A stretch of 16,628 nt of DNA from Thiodiazotropha sp050305975 (GTDB lineage: Bacteria > Pseudomonadota > Gammaproteobacteria > Chromatiales > Chromatiaceae), in assembly GCA_050305975.1 (NCBI GenBank), contig JBNLGI010000104.1, positions 1 through 16,628 on the forward strand, written 5' to 3'. The notes under the pieces are model-generated. The model made no database searches. It saw only the letters and a list, made by a program, of their open reading frames with translations, and was not told the DNA's origin. Numbering within the stretch: position 1 is the stretch's first letter; each line of letters begins with the position of its first letter. Below are positions 1 to 6,973 of this stretch, in pieces. A program made the position numbers and the translations under genes.

Positions 1-121
1 GAGAGGGATGGAAGATCTGTATGTTGACCGTTTTGTGATTGCTGAGATTCAGCGCATTGTAACCCTTGCAATAGGGTCCGTCGGCATACTGTCGGCCGAG
101 TTTGAAGCCTGGTATATCCAA
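1..121 (-). CDS. N-terminal fragment, protein-kinase-like (partial)
   Basis: The gene runs off the left edge; only about 40 codons are visible. I chose a TTG start at 121-119 because a strong GGAGGAG lies 7 nt upstream of it. The peptide starts LDIPGFKLGRQYADGPY and continues to KTVNIQIFHPS at the edge. The opening IPGFKLGR, a small-residue stretch, then a KTVxIQ strand recalls the first strands of the N-lobe of bacterial Ser/Thr kinases (IPGY.I...GxGxxG...VALK). The glycine loop is poor, and Gln sits where the ATP-binding Lys of the VALK strand would be, so it may be a degenerate kinase fold. A second frame starting with ATG at 136 is also open through the edge but looks less protein-like. 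The kinase reading is a family impression from a short fragment and is uncertain. Confidence 0.4.
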   Translation of the reverse strand, partial: MDIPGFKLGRQYADGPYCKGYNALNLSNHKTVNIQIFHPS

Positions 122-193
122 TGGGCATCTCCTCCATGTACTGTCGCTTGTTTTGTTTTGAATGGCGCGACAGGTTGATGGTCATGCGGCTAA

Positions 194-214
194 GTTATCA
201 AGTAACTTGATAAC
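194..214. promoter_or_regulatory. Perfect 21-bp palindrome, candidate operator
   Basis: GTTATCAAGT and ACTTGATAAC are perfect inverted 10-bp arms around a central A. It sits 73 bp upstream of the partial minus-strand gene and about 90 bp past the 3' end of cysB, so it most likely serves the leftward gene. It contains ATC-N9-GAT, a pattern also found in LysR-type operator sites. AT-rich in a GC-rich neighbourhood. The remaining sequence between the two genes shows nothing else I can support. Confidence 0.45.
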
Positions 215-306
215 AGGCAACTTGCTGAAGTGGCGGGGATCATCGGATTAGGCCGGGGCTGCCGGTCTGCAGACATGACTGTCCGAAGCGGCGATTGCAG
301 TCTGAT

Positions 307-1221
307 CTAGGCGGGTTTGGTCACGCCGTTCTCCAGAATCATCTCATCCAGCAGATCGATGAACTGCTGCTGATAGCGGCGTAGGTACTTGTCCTTGTGA
401 TAGGCCACCCAGGTGGTCTCCCAGGGCAGCATATGGCTGAGGTCGCGCATCTCCAGGTCCCGGTCCTGCTCGGGCGAATAGGCCATGCTGGCGATCAGAC
501 CGACGCCCATGCCTTCGCGGACGTAGGTCTTGATCACGTCGGTATCGGCCGCGCTCAGGACCACGTCGGGTTTCAAGCCGGCGCGGGCGAAGGTGGTCTG
601 CATATGGCTGGCGCCGGTGAAGCCGAAGGTGTAGGTGATCAGGGGATAGCTGCAGATGCGCTCCAGGGACAGCGGCTTCTCCTTCAACACCGGATGGCCC
701 TTGGGCACGATGAGGCCCCGATTCCAGCGGTAGCAGGGTATGGCGTTGAGTGAGGAGTGTTCGCCCAGCTCCTCGGTGCAGATGGAGAAGTCTACCCGGT
801 CGTTGAGCGCCATCTCCACCAGCTCCTGGGGCGTGCCCTGATGAATCTGCAGGCTGACGGCGGGGAAGACCCGGCGGAAGGCGCGGATCACCGCCGGTAA
901 CACGTAGCGCGCCTGGGTATGGGTGGTGCCGATACGCAGCACGCCGTTGCTCTCCTCCACATGGTCGCGGCCGACGGCGAAGATGTTCTCGCGGATGGAG
1001 AGCGCCTGCCGCGCGTAGCCGAGCACGGCTTCGCCTGCCGCGGTCAGCGCGATCAGCCGCTTGCCCTTGCGCACGAAGAGCTGGGTCCCCAGCTCCTGCT
1101 CCAGGCGGGCCAGATGCTGGGAGACGGCGGACTGCACCAGATGGAGCTGTTCCGCCGCCAGGGTAACGTTGAAGCCCGACTCGGCCAGGGCCACCAGAGA
1201 ATTCAGTTGCCGTAGTTCCAT
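307..1221 (-). CDS. cysB: LysR-family regulator CysB
   Basis: Transcriptional regulator of sulfate assimilation and cysteine synthesis. The 304-residue protein has an N-terminal winged helix-turn-helix (about 1-60; AAEQLHLVQSAVSQHLARLE) and a periplasmic-binding-like effector domain (about 92-295). Effector-pocket signatures match E. coli CysB, down to the numbering: TTHTQARY with Thr100, Thr102 and Gln103, then YTFGFTG (197-203) and DTDVIKTYVREGMGVG (226-241). In enteric CysB these residues bind sulfate/N-acetylserine. It is about 20 residues shorter than E. coli CysB at the C-terminus. It is divergent from cysJ, so it probably controls the cysJIH promoter and itself. No clear Shine-Dalgarno precedes the ATG. 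The close paralogue Cbl is the main alternative, but the position next to cysJIH favours CysB. Confidence 0.93.
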   Translation of the reverse strand: MELRQLNSLVALAESGFNVTLAAEQLHLVQSAVSQHLARLEQELGTQLFVRKGKRLIALTAAGEAVLGYARQALSIRENIFAVGRDHVEESNGVLRIGTTHTQARYVLPAVIRAFRRVFPAVSLQIHQGTPQELVEMALNDRVDFSICTEELGEHSSLNAIPCYRWNRGLIVPKGHPVLKEKPLSLERICSYPLITYTFGFTGASHMQTTFARAGLKPDVVLSAADTDVIKTYVREGMGVGLIASMAYSPEQDRDLEMRDLSHMLPWETTWVAYHKDKYLRRYQQQFIDLLDEMILENGVTKPA

Positions 1222-1271
1222 ATCTTGTTTGCTGATTGATAATCAAAATATATTACTTCACAAGATATAGA
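1220..1271. promoter_or_regulatory. cysB-cysJ divergent control region with inverted repeats
   Basis: The 109-bp gap between the divergent starts is AT-rich. It holds a perfect palindrome TTGAT-A-ATCAA at 1236-1246, bracketed by a 9-bp inverted repeat ATATCTTGT (1220-1228) / ACAAGATAT (1260-1268). The left arm overlaps the cysB start codon, which would suit autorepression. A possible rightward -10 for cysJ is TATAGA at 1266-1271 with no good -35, as expected for a CysB-activated promoter. The link to CysB binding is inference; known CysB sites are poorly conserved. Confidence 0.45.
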
Positions 1272-1330
1272 ACGCCAACCAATATTGCTACCCAATCGTT
1301 CAGCAAAATTCAGATCGGGGTAGTGCCGTC

Positions 1331-3115
1331 ATGCACAACAGCGCCAACAGAGCCGTAGGGCTTCCACCGCATCCACTCGACGGATTGCAGCTTACACGCC
1401 TGCAGCAGGCGGTGGAGGGATTGAACAGTGAACAGCTGACCTGGGCCAGCGGCTATCTGGCCGGTCTGGGTGCGGTGCAATCCGCCCCGGAGAGGGCGGC
1501 CAACGAGGTCCCCACGCTGACCATCCTCTACGCCACCCAAGGCGGCAACGCCCGCGGTGTGGCGGAGTCGCTGGCGGAGAGCGCCAGCGCGCGTGGATTG
1601 GCGCCGCGTCTGGTCTCCGCCGATCAGTATCGCCCGCGCGATCTCGCCAAGGAGCGCTTGCTGGTGGTGGTGATCAGTACCCAGGGCGAGGGCGAGCCCC
1701 CGGAGAGCGCGCACGAACTGTTCAAATACCTCAAGGGCAAGACGTCGCAGCGGCTGGATCAGCTGCACTATGCCGTCTTCGGGCTTGGCGATTCGAGCTA
1801 TGAGCATTTCAACCAGGCGGGTAAAGAGCTGGATGCCCTGCTGCAGTCCGCCGGGGGACGGGCCCTGCTGACGCGGGTCGACGCCGACGTGGATTTTCAG
1901 TCACCCTCGGCGCTCTGGCGTGAGCAGGTGTTGAAGGAGGTGGAGAAGCGGCAGCCGTCCGACCAGGCCCGTATCATCCCCCTGCAGCGGACTCCGGCGG
2001 CGCTGCGTTATGACCGCAACCATCCCTATCAGGCAGAGCTGCTGGAGCGTCGCCGTATTACCACCAGCGATGCGATCTCCGAGGTGCACCATCTGGTCCT
2101 GGGGATCGATGCCGAAGCCATCCGCTACCGTCCGGGCGACGCCCTGGGGCTGTTCTTTCGCAACGACCCGGAGTTGGTCGAGGAGATTCTCGCGCTGAGC
2201 GGGCTCGTGGGCGAGACCGAGGTCTCCCTGGGCGGCAATTCGCTCTCGCTTGCCCAGGCCCTGGGCGAGCGTCTGGAGCTGACCCAGCTGCATCCCAGCG
2301 TGGTCAAGGGTTGGGCGTCGGTGAGCGACGATTCCGCGCTGGCGGCCTTGGCCGAGGACGCCGAGGCCCTGCGCCGCTTCGCCCGCGAACGTCAGTTTGT
2401 CGACCTGTTGCTGGCCCATCCCGCCGAGCTGGAGGCGCAGCGTCTGGCGGACCTGCTCCACCCCCAGCAGCCGCGGCTCTACTCCATCGCCTCCAGCCAG
2501 GCGGCCTTTGAGGACGAGATTCATCTCACCCTCTCCGCCCTGCGCTACCAGACCCATGGCCGTGAACGCCTGGGCGGCGCCTCCGGCTATCTGAGCCGGC
2601 GCATCACCGAGGGCGACCGGCTGGGCGTCTATGTGGCGGAGAACCCGGGATTCCGTCTGCCGAAGGTCGGCGACAGGCCCGTCATCATGGTTGCAGCCGG
2701 CACCGGTATCGCCCCCTATCGCGCCTTCCTACAGGAGCGCGAGGTCCTCGGTGGTAGCGGCCGCAACTGGCTGGTCTTCGGCAACCGCCACTTCCATCGG
2801 GACTTCCTCTACCAGACCGAATGGCTCGACTACCGCAAGCGGGGACTGCTGCACCGCATCAACCTCGCCTTCTCCCGCGACGAGGGCGACCGCAGCTATG
2901 TGCAGGCGCGCCTCTATGAAGAGGGCGCCGAGCTCTACCGCTGGCTGCAGGACGGGGCCCATCTCTATGTCTGCGGCGGCATCGCCATGGAGCAGGCGGT
3001 GCGCCAGTCACTGCTGGGGATTGCCCAGGCCCAGGGCGGACACGACGAAGCGTCCGCGCAAGCTTTCATCGAGTCCTTGCGCGAGCAGGGCCGCTACCAG
3101 AGGGACGTCTACTGA
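1331..3115 (+). CDS. cysJ: Sulfite reductase (NADPH) flavoprotein, alpha subunit
   Basis: Cytoplasmic diflavin subunit passing electrons NADPH to FAD to FMN to the CysI hemoprotein for six-electron reduction of sulfite to sulfide. The 594 residues match the usual length (E. coli 599). An N-terminal segment (LTRLQQAVEGLNSEQLTWASGY, near 21-42, written here as recognised CysJ lead) precedes the flavodoxin domain (about 62-205; ATQGGNARG, STQGEGEPPE, FGLGDSSYEHF). The FAD domain carries PRLYSIASSQ (381-390) and GGASGYLS (415-422). The NADP domain carries GTGIAPYRAF (457-466) and ends RYQRDVY as in E. coli. Oddity: the usual YVCGDA..MA is YVCGGIAME (546-554), losing the Asp-Ala. It is first in the operon and its TGA overlaps the cysI ATG by one base. 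The start has only a weak GGGG-type ribosome site. Confidence 0.95.
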   Translation: MHNSANRAVGLPPHPLDGLQLTRLQQAVEGLNSEQLTWASGYLAGLGAVQSAPERAANEVPTLTILYATQGGNARGVAESLAESASARGLAPRLVSADQYRPRDLAKERLLVVVISTQGEGEPPESAHELFKYLKGKTSQRLDQLHYAVFGLGDSSYEHFNQAGKELDALLQSAGGRALLTRVDADVDFQSPSALWREQVLKEVEKRQPSDQARIIPLQRTPAALRYDRNHPYQAELLERRRITTSDAISEVHHLVLGIDAEAIRYRPGDALGLFFRNDPELVEEILALSGLVGETEVSLGGNSLSLAQALGERLELTQLHPSVVKGWASVSDDSALAALAEDAEALRRFARERQFVDLLLAHPAELEAQRLADLLHPQQPRLYSIASSQAAFEDEIHLTLSALRYQTHGRERLGGASGYLSRRITEGDRLGVYVAENPGFRLPKVGDRPVIMVAAGTGIAPYRAFLQEREVLGGSGRNWLVFGNRHFHRDFLYQTEWLDYRKRGLLHRINLAFSRDEGDRSYVQARLYEEGAELYRWLQDGAHLYVCGGIAMEQAVRQSLLGIAQAQGGHDEASAQAFIESLREQGRYQRDVY

Positions 3116-4803
3116 TGGACAGCCCAGTCAATCCCAACGAACTGATCAAGGCCAACAGCCGCTATCTACGCGGCACCCTGAGCGAGAGCGTCGCCGATAC
3201 GGCGAGCGGCGCCCTCTCGCCCGACGACGCGCAGATCAGCAAGTTCCACGGTTTCTACGAACAGGACGACCGCGACCAGCGCCGGCAGCGGCAGGAGCAG
3301 TTGCTGGAGCCCTTCTACAGCTTCATGCTGCGGGCCCGTCTGCCTGGTGGTGTCTGCACTCCTGCGCAGTGGCTGGCGATCGATGCGGTGGGCCGCGAGC
3401 TGGGCAACGGCAGCATCCGCCTCACCACGCGTCAGACCTTTCAGTACCACGGCATCCTCAAGCGCAACCTGAAGCCCCTGATCCAGCGCATCAACCAGGC
3501 CATGATCGACTCCATCGGCGGCTGCGGGGACGTCAACCGCAACGTGCTGTGCAATCCCAATCCGGAGCGCTCCGCGCTGCACGCGGAGGTCTACCGGTGG
3601 GCCCGGCGCATCAGCGAGCACCTGCTGCCGAAGACCCGCGCCTATCACGAGATCTGGCTCGACGGCGAAGCGGTGGCCGGTGGCGAGTCGGAGCCGCTCT
3701 ACGGTGAGACCTACCTGCCGCGCAAGTTCAAGACCGCGGTGGCGGTACCGCCCCACAACGACGTGGACGTCTACACCAACGACCTGGGTTTCGTGGCCAT
3801 CGCCGACGGCGACCGTCTGCTCGGTTTCAACGTGCTGGCCGGCGGCGGCATGGGCGCCAGCCACGATGACACCACCACCTTTCCCCGGCTGGCCGATGAA
3901 CTCGGTTTCATACCGCCGCAACAGACCCTGGCGGTGGCCGAGGCAGTGGTCAGTGTGCAGCGGGACCGGGGTGACCGGGTGAGCCGGCGTCACGCCCGGC
4001 TCAAATACACCATCGAACGCATGGGCCTGGAGGCCTTCAAGTCCGAAGTGGAGCGACGCGCCGGCGTGCGCTTCGAACCGTACCGACCCGTCCTCTTCAC
4101 CAGCCAGGGCGACCGCTATGGCTGGGTCGAGGACGGTGAGGGTCGCTGGCACCTGACCCTCTATATCGAGAACGGCCGGGTGGCCGACCTTGCCGGCGCC
4201 GCCCTGATGAGCGGTCTGCGGGAGATCGCCAAAATCCACCAGGGCGACATTCGCATCACCCCCAATCAAAACCTGATCCTGGCCGGCGTACCGGCCGATC
4301 AGAAGCTGATTATCGATGCCCTTGCCCGTGAACACGGTTTGCTGCCCGCAGGGCGCAGTCCGACCCGGCTGGCCAGCATCGCCTGTGTGGCGCTGCCCAC
4401 CTGTCCGCAGGCGATGGCCGAGGCGGAGCGCTACTTCCCTGAGCTGCTGGAGAAGATCGAGGTCCTGACGCGCCGTCACGGCATCGATCAAGAAGCCATC
4501 GTCATGCGCATGACCGGCTGCCCCAATGGCTGCGCCCGCCCCTATGTGGCGGAGGTGGGCCTGATCGGCAAGGGGCCGGGCCGCTACAACCTGCAGCTGG
4601 GTGGCGACGGTGCCGGTCTGAGGTTGAACCGGCTCTATCGCAAGAATCTGAATGAGCGCGAAGTGCTGGAGGCGCTCGATCGACTGTTCGAGCTCTATGC
4701 GGCCCTGCGACTGCCTGAGGAGCGCTTCGGCGATTTTGTCGTCCGCAGCGGAGTGGTGAAGCCGGTGATGAATCCCGCGGAGGACTACCATGAAGCCGAG
4801 TGA
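3115..4803 (+). CDS. cysI: Sulfite reductase (NADPH) hemoprotein, beta subunit
   Basis: Catalytic subunit carrying siroheme and a [4Fe-4S] cluster; reduces sulfite to sulfide with electrons from CysJ. The 562 residues match the E. coli protein (570). Cluster/siroheme cysteines are present as CVALPTC (Cys424, Cys430) and GCPNGC (Cys469, Cys473). Sulfite/siroheme-binding segments are also visible: IRLTTRQTFQYHG (101-113), GGCGDVNRNV (135-144) and LPRKFKTAV (201-209). The two ferredoxin-like repeats expected of nitrite/sulfite reductases are both there. The ATG overlaps the cysJ stop, and the gene runs 14 nt into cysH, so the three are translationally coupled. An assimilatory rather than dissimilatory (Dsr) enzyme, judged by the pairing with CysJ. 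Confidence 0.96.
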   Translation: MDSPVNPNELIKANSRYLRGTLSESVADTASGALSPDDAQISKFHGFYEQDDRDQRRQRQEQLLEPFYSFMLRARLPGGVCTPAQWLAIDAVGRELGNGSIRLTTRQTFQYHGILKRNLKPLIQRINQAMIDSIGGCGDVNRNVLCNPNPERSALHAEVYRWARRISEHLLPKTRAYHEIWLDGEAVAGGESEPLYGETYLPRKFKTAVAVPPHNDVDVYTNDLGFVAIADGDRLLGFNVLAGGGMGASHDDTTTFPRLADELGFIPPQQTLAVAEAVVSVQRDRGDRVSRRHARLKYTIERMGLEAFKSEVERRAGVRFEPYRPVLFTSQGDRYGWVEDGEGRWHLTLYIENGRVADLAGAALMSGLREIAKIHQGDIRITPNQNLILAGVPADQKLIIDALAREHGLLPAGRSPTRLASIACVALPTCPQAMAEAERYFPELLEKIEVLTRRHGIDQEAIVMRMTGCPNGCARPYVAEVGLIGKGPGRYNLQLGGDGAGLRLNRLYRKNLNEREVLEALDRLFELYAALRLPEERFGDFVVRSGVVKPVMNPAEDYHEAE

Positions 4804-5512
4804 ACCGATCTCGCCGTCGGCCCTGGAAACGACGGAAGAACTCGAACAGCTTAACCGTAAACTGGAGGCGATGAGCGCCGAACAGCGCATAGAGTGGGCC
4901 CTGCACTATCTGCCGGGCAACCATGTGATGACCTCCAGCTTCGGAATACAGGGCGCGTTGATGCTCCATCTGGTGACCCGGGTCGCTCCCGATATCCCGG
5001 TGGTGCTGGTGGATACCGGCTACCTGTTCGCGGAGACCTACGACTTCATCGACCAGCTCACGCAACGGCTGCAGCTCAACCTGCAGGTCTTTCGCGCCGA
5101 GCAGTCGCCGGCCTGGCAGGAGCGTCGCTATGGCCGGCTCTGGGAGCAGGGGCTGGCCGGTATCGAACACTACAACCGCATCAACAAGGTGGAGCCGCTG
5201 CAGCGCGCCCTGAAGACTCACGACGTCGGCACCTGGTTCGCCGGTCTGCGCCGGCAGCAGTCCCAAAGCCGGGCAGTGCTGCCGGTGGCGCGGATCCAGG
5301 ACGGCCGGTTCAAGATCCATCCGGTGATCGACTGGCACAGCCGGGACGTTCACCGCTACCTGCAGAAGCATGGTCTGCCCTATCACCCGCTGTGGGAGCA
5401 GGGGTACGTCTCCGTCGGCGATGTCCACACCAGCCGTCCGCTGGAACTGGGTATGCGCGAGGAGGAGACCCGCTTCTTCGGGCTGAAGCGGGAGTGCGGG
5501 ATTCACGAATAG
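4790..5512 (+). CDS. cysH: Phosphoadenylylsulfate (PAPS) reductase, thioredoxin-dependent
   Basis: Reduces PAPS to sulfite and adenosine 3',5'-bisphosphate using thioredoxin. The 240 residues (E. coli 244) form an ATP pyrophosphatase-like fold: MTSSFGIQGALMLHL (47-61), VLVDTGYLFAETYDF (72-86), TWFAGLRRQQS (148-158), and the C-terminal ECGIHE with the catalytic Cys236. That is the only cysteine in the protein. The CysCys pairs that bind the [4Fe-4S] cluster of APS reductases are absent, so the substrate should be PAPS, which agrees with the nearby APS kinase gene. The start lies 14 nt inside cysI and has GGAGG 6 nt before the ATG. Confidence 0.95.
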   Translation: MKPSEPISPSALETTEELEQLNRKLEAMSAEQRIEWALHYLPGNHVMTSSFGIQGALMLHLVTRVAPDIPVVLVDTGYLFAETYDFIDQLTQRLQLNLQVFRAEQSPAWQERRYGRLWEQGLAGIEHYNRINKVEPLQRALKTHDVGTWFAGLRRQQSQSRAVLPVARIQDGRFKIHPVIDWHSRDVHRYLQKHGLPYHPLWEQGYVSVGDVHTSRPLELGMREEETRFFGLKRECGIHE

Positions 5513-5521
5513 TCGATGAAT

Positions 5522-5622
5522 AACGCAAAGCACGCGATGAAGCGCCAAGCACGCAAGGGCTTTTGAACATCTTCAACCGGGTTGCCTTTGCCGGCTTGGC
5601 GCTTCGAAACGTGCTTTGCGTT
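5522..5622. repeat. Large two-helix hairpin between cysH and cysC
   Basis: Two nested perfect inverted repeats: AACGCAAAGCACG (5522-5534) with CGTGCTTTGCGTT (5610-5622), and GAAGCGCCAAG (5539-5549) with CTTGGCGCTTC (5595-5605). They are separated by 4 nt on each side, so a 24-bp stem with a symmetric 4x4 internal loop can form. The 45-nt apex has a further weak pairing (GCAAGG with CCTTTGC) and the small palindrome AACC-G-GGTT. It starts 9 nt after the cysH stop. There is no U-tract after it. It may be a dispersed structured repeat, an mRNA 3'-end stabiliser of cysJIH, or an attenuator before cysC. Confidence 0.7.
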
Positions 5623-5653
5623 TCACTCGTGTAGAGGTTCAACAGAGAGGAGC

Positions 5654-5710
5654 ATGCGCTCATGGCGTCTCCTCCGCCTGCTTTGCGTGACACGCTTACT
5701 ACAGATTTGA
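5654..5710 (+). CDS. Possible 18-aa leader peptide ahead of cysC
   Basis: A short open frame, MRSWRLLRLLCVTRLLQI then TGA, follows an AGAGAGGAG ribosome-site-like sequence and ends 36 nt before the cysC start. It is arginine- and leucine-rich and has one cysteine codon at residue 11. It lies after the large hairpin. There is no family resemblance and no direct proof of expression; it may be chance. Confidence 0.2.
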   Translation: MRSWRLLRLLCVTRLLQI

Positions 5711-5746
5711 AACGGTTTACCGATAACAAACCAAGGAGATACCCCT

Positions 5747-6376
5747 ATGAGCAGCAACAATATCGTCTGGCATTCACATCCGGTGAACCAGGAGTCCAGG
5801 GCCGAACAGAAGTTGCAGAAGCCGCTGGTGATCTGGTTCACCGGACTGAGCGCCTCCGGCAAGTCGACCATCGCCGGCGCCCTCGAGCAGATCCTCACCG
5901 TGCAGGGCTACCACACCTACCTGCTCGACGGCGACAATGTCCGCCACGGCCTCTGCCGCGACCTCGGGTTCAGCGACGGCGACCGACAGGAGAACATCCG
6001 CCGGGTCGGCGAGGTGGCCAAGCTGATGGCCGACGCCGGTCTGATCACCCTGGCCGCCTTCATCTCGCCGTTTCGGGCCGATCGCCGCATCGTGCGGGAG
6101 ATCATGCCCGAGGGGCAGTTCGTCGAGGTCTTCGTGGATGCCGACCTGTCGACTTGCCAGGCGCGCGATCCGAAAGGGCTCTACGCCAAGGCGGCGCGGG
6201 GAGAGATCAAACAGTTCACCGGCATCGACAGTCCCTATGAGGCGCCTGAGAAGCCCGAGGTACATATCCGGGCCGGCGAAGTCTCGGTGGCCGAGGCGGT
6301 CAATCAGCTGTTGGCCTATCTGCATGAAGTCGGCGCGCTCAAGGCCGGCTACGAACCTGTCGCTCTCGAAGCCTGA
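5747..6376 (+). CDS. cysC: Adenylylsulfate (APS) kinase
   Basis: Cytoplasmic kinase phosphorylating APS with ATP to make PAPS, the CysH substrate. The 209 residues (E. coli 201) start SSNNIVWHSHPV, much like E. coli CysC. A Walker A loop GLSASGKST (34-42), then YLLDGDNVRHGLCRDLGFS (near 58-76), DRQENIRRVGEVAKLMADAG, FISPFRADR, and RDPKGLYAKA with FTGIDSPYEAPEKPE cover the APS-binding site and lid. AAGGAG stands 9 nt before the ATG. It is a stand-alone CysC and not a CysN-CysC fusion. The 234-nt gap from cysH suggests a separate promoter or processed leader. Confidence 0.95.
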   Translation: MSSNNIVWHSHPVNQESRAEQKLQKPLVIWFTGLSASGKSTIAGALEQILTVQGYHTYLLDGDNVRHGLCRDLGFSDGDRQENIRRVGEVAKLMADAGLITLAAFISPFRADRRIVREIMPEGQFVEVFVDADLSTCQARDPKGLYAKAARGEIKQFTGIDSPYEAPEKPEVHIRAGEVSVAEAVNQLLAYLHEVGALKAGYEPVALEA

Positions 6377-6390
6377 ACGGGAAGCGAACG

Positions 6391-6729
6391 ATGTTTATCC
6401 AGTTTGCAGACAAACGGGCGGAGCAAAAGTCGGCGGCGACGGGCCTGGCGGAAAGACCCATCCGCAGTCTGGCCAAGGCCCTCTCCTGGCGGGTCACCGG
6501 ATCGATCGATACCATGCTGCTCTCCTGGCTCTTCACCGGCGATCTGAGCGTGGCGGCGGCCATCGGATTGACCGAGGTGGTGACCAAGATGGCGCTCTAC
6601 TACCTGCACGAACGGGCATGGAACCGTATCCCGCTGGGCAGGGCGAAAGGCTCGCTCGACGCGGAAGCGGAGAGGCCGCTGGCGCGCAGGCGGGTGAACC
6701 TCTTCCGGACCGCGACTGAGGCCGAGTGA
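6391..6729 (+). CDS. DUF2061 family small membrane protein
   Basis: A 112-residue protein with the DUF2061 signature: RSLAKALSWRVTGSIDTMLL (about 28-47), a hydrophobic SWLFTGDLSVAAAIGLTEVV stretch (48-67) and KMALYYLHERAWNRIPLG (69-86). It probably has two membrane-associated hydrophobic segments and a basic C-terminal tail. The molecular function is unknown. It starts 14 nt after cysC with only a weak GGAAG before the ATG, so it is likely co-transcribed with cysC. That position suggests, but does not prove, a link to sulfate metabolism. Confidence 0.8.
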   Translation: MFIQFADKRAEQKSAATGLAERPIRSLAKALSWRVTGSIDTMLLSWLFTGDLSVAAAIGLTEVVTKMALYYLHERAWNRIPLGRAKGSLDAEAERPLARRRVNLFRTATEAE

Positions 6730-6746
6730 ATTTGACGAGTCGAATC

Positions 6747-6765
6747 GGTGGGGCAGGGCCCCACC
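6747..6765. repeat. GGTGGGGC-type palindromic repeat, copy 1
   Basis: GGTGGGGC-AGG-GCCCCACC forms a perfect 8-bp stem (9 bp with the flanking C/G) 17 nt after the DUF2061 stop. No U-tract follows, so it is not a classical terminator, though it could act as a 3'-end structure. The rest of the gap up to 6900 shows no gene or signal I can support. Confidence 0.7.
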
Positions 6766-6906
6766 GGCATCTTGAAGAGGGAGTACGTTGCCCGGTTGCA
6801 ACGAAGTGGAATCCGGGGAACCGGTATCGATTTCCTGGCTTAGGCTTCGCGCCATCCAGGCGACAAGACCTGCCTGAGAATCTTCACCTTCGAGCAGACG
6901 CCGTAC

Positions 6907-6965
6907 GGTGCGGCAAGCCGCACCCTACATGCCCGCTGAGGACGCATGGCGCGGCTTGCCGCACC
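6907..6965. repeat. REP/BIME-like inverted pair of GGTGCGGC hairpins
   Basis: Two copies in opposite orientation: GGTGCGGC-AA-GCCGCACC (6907-6924, followed by CTAC) and GGCGCGGC-TT-GCCGCACC (6948-6965, one mismatch). The right copy ends 8 nt from the tonB stop codon, so in the leftward transcript it forms a hairpin directly after the gene. It may protect the 3' end of the exbB-exbD-tonB mRNA. Confidence 0.75.
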
Positions 6966-6973
6966 GCGAATCG

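Noticed and set aside
1236..1254. Fur box in the cysB-cysJ region
   Set aside because: Only about 12 of 19 bases match the Fur consensus, mostly in the central GATAATCA; the neighbouring genes are sulfur genes.
2631..3707. 358-codon alternate frame across the cysJ-cysI junction
   Set aside because: Ser/Arg/Pro-rich out-of-frame translation over two intact genes.
3166..4890. Long 574-codon open frame antisense to cysI
   Set aside because: High-GC shadow frame; cysI has every catalytic motif on the plus strand and the antisense product resembles nothing and has no ribosome site.
6907..6965. CRISPR array from repeated palindromes
   Set aside because: Only two or three palindromes per site, in alternating orientation, with a conserved spacer instead of unique ones and no cas genes.
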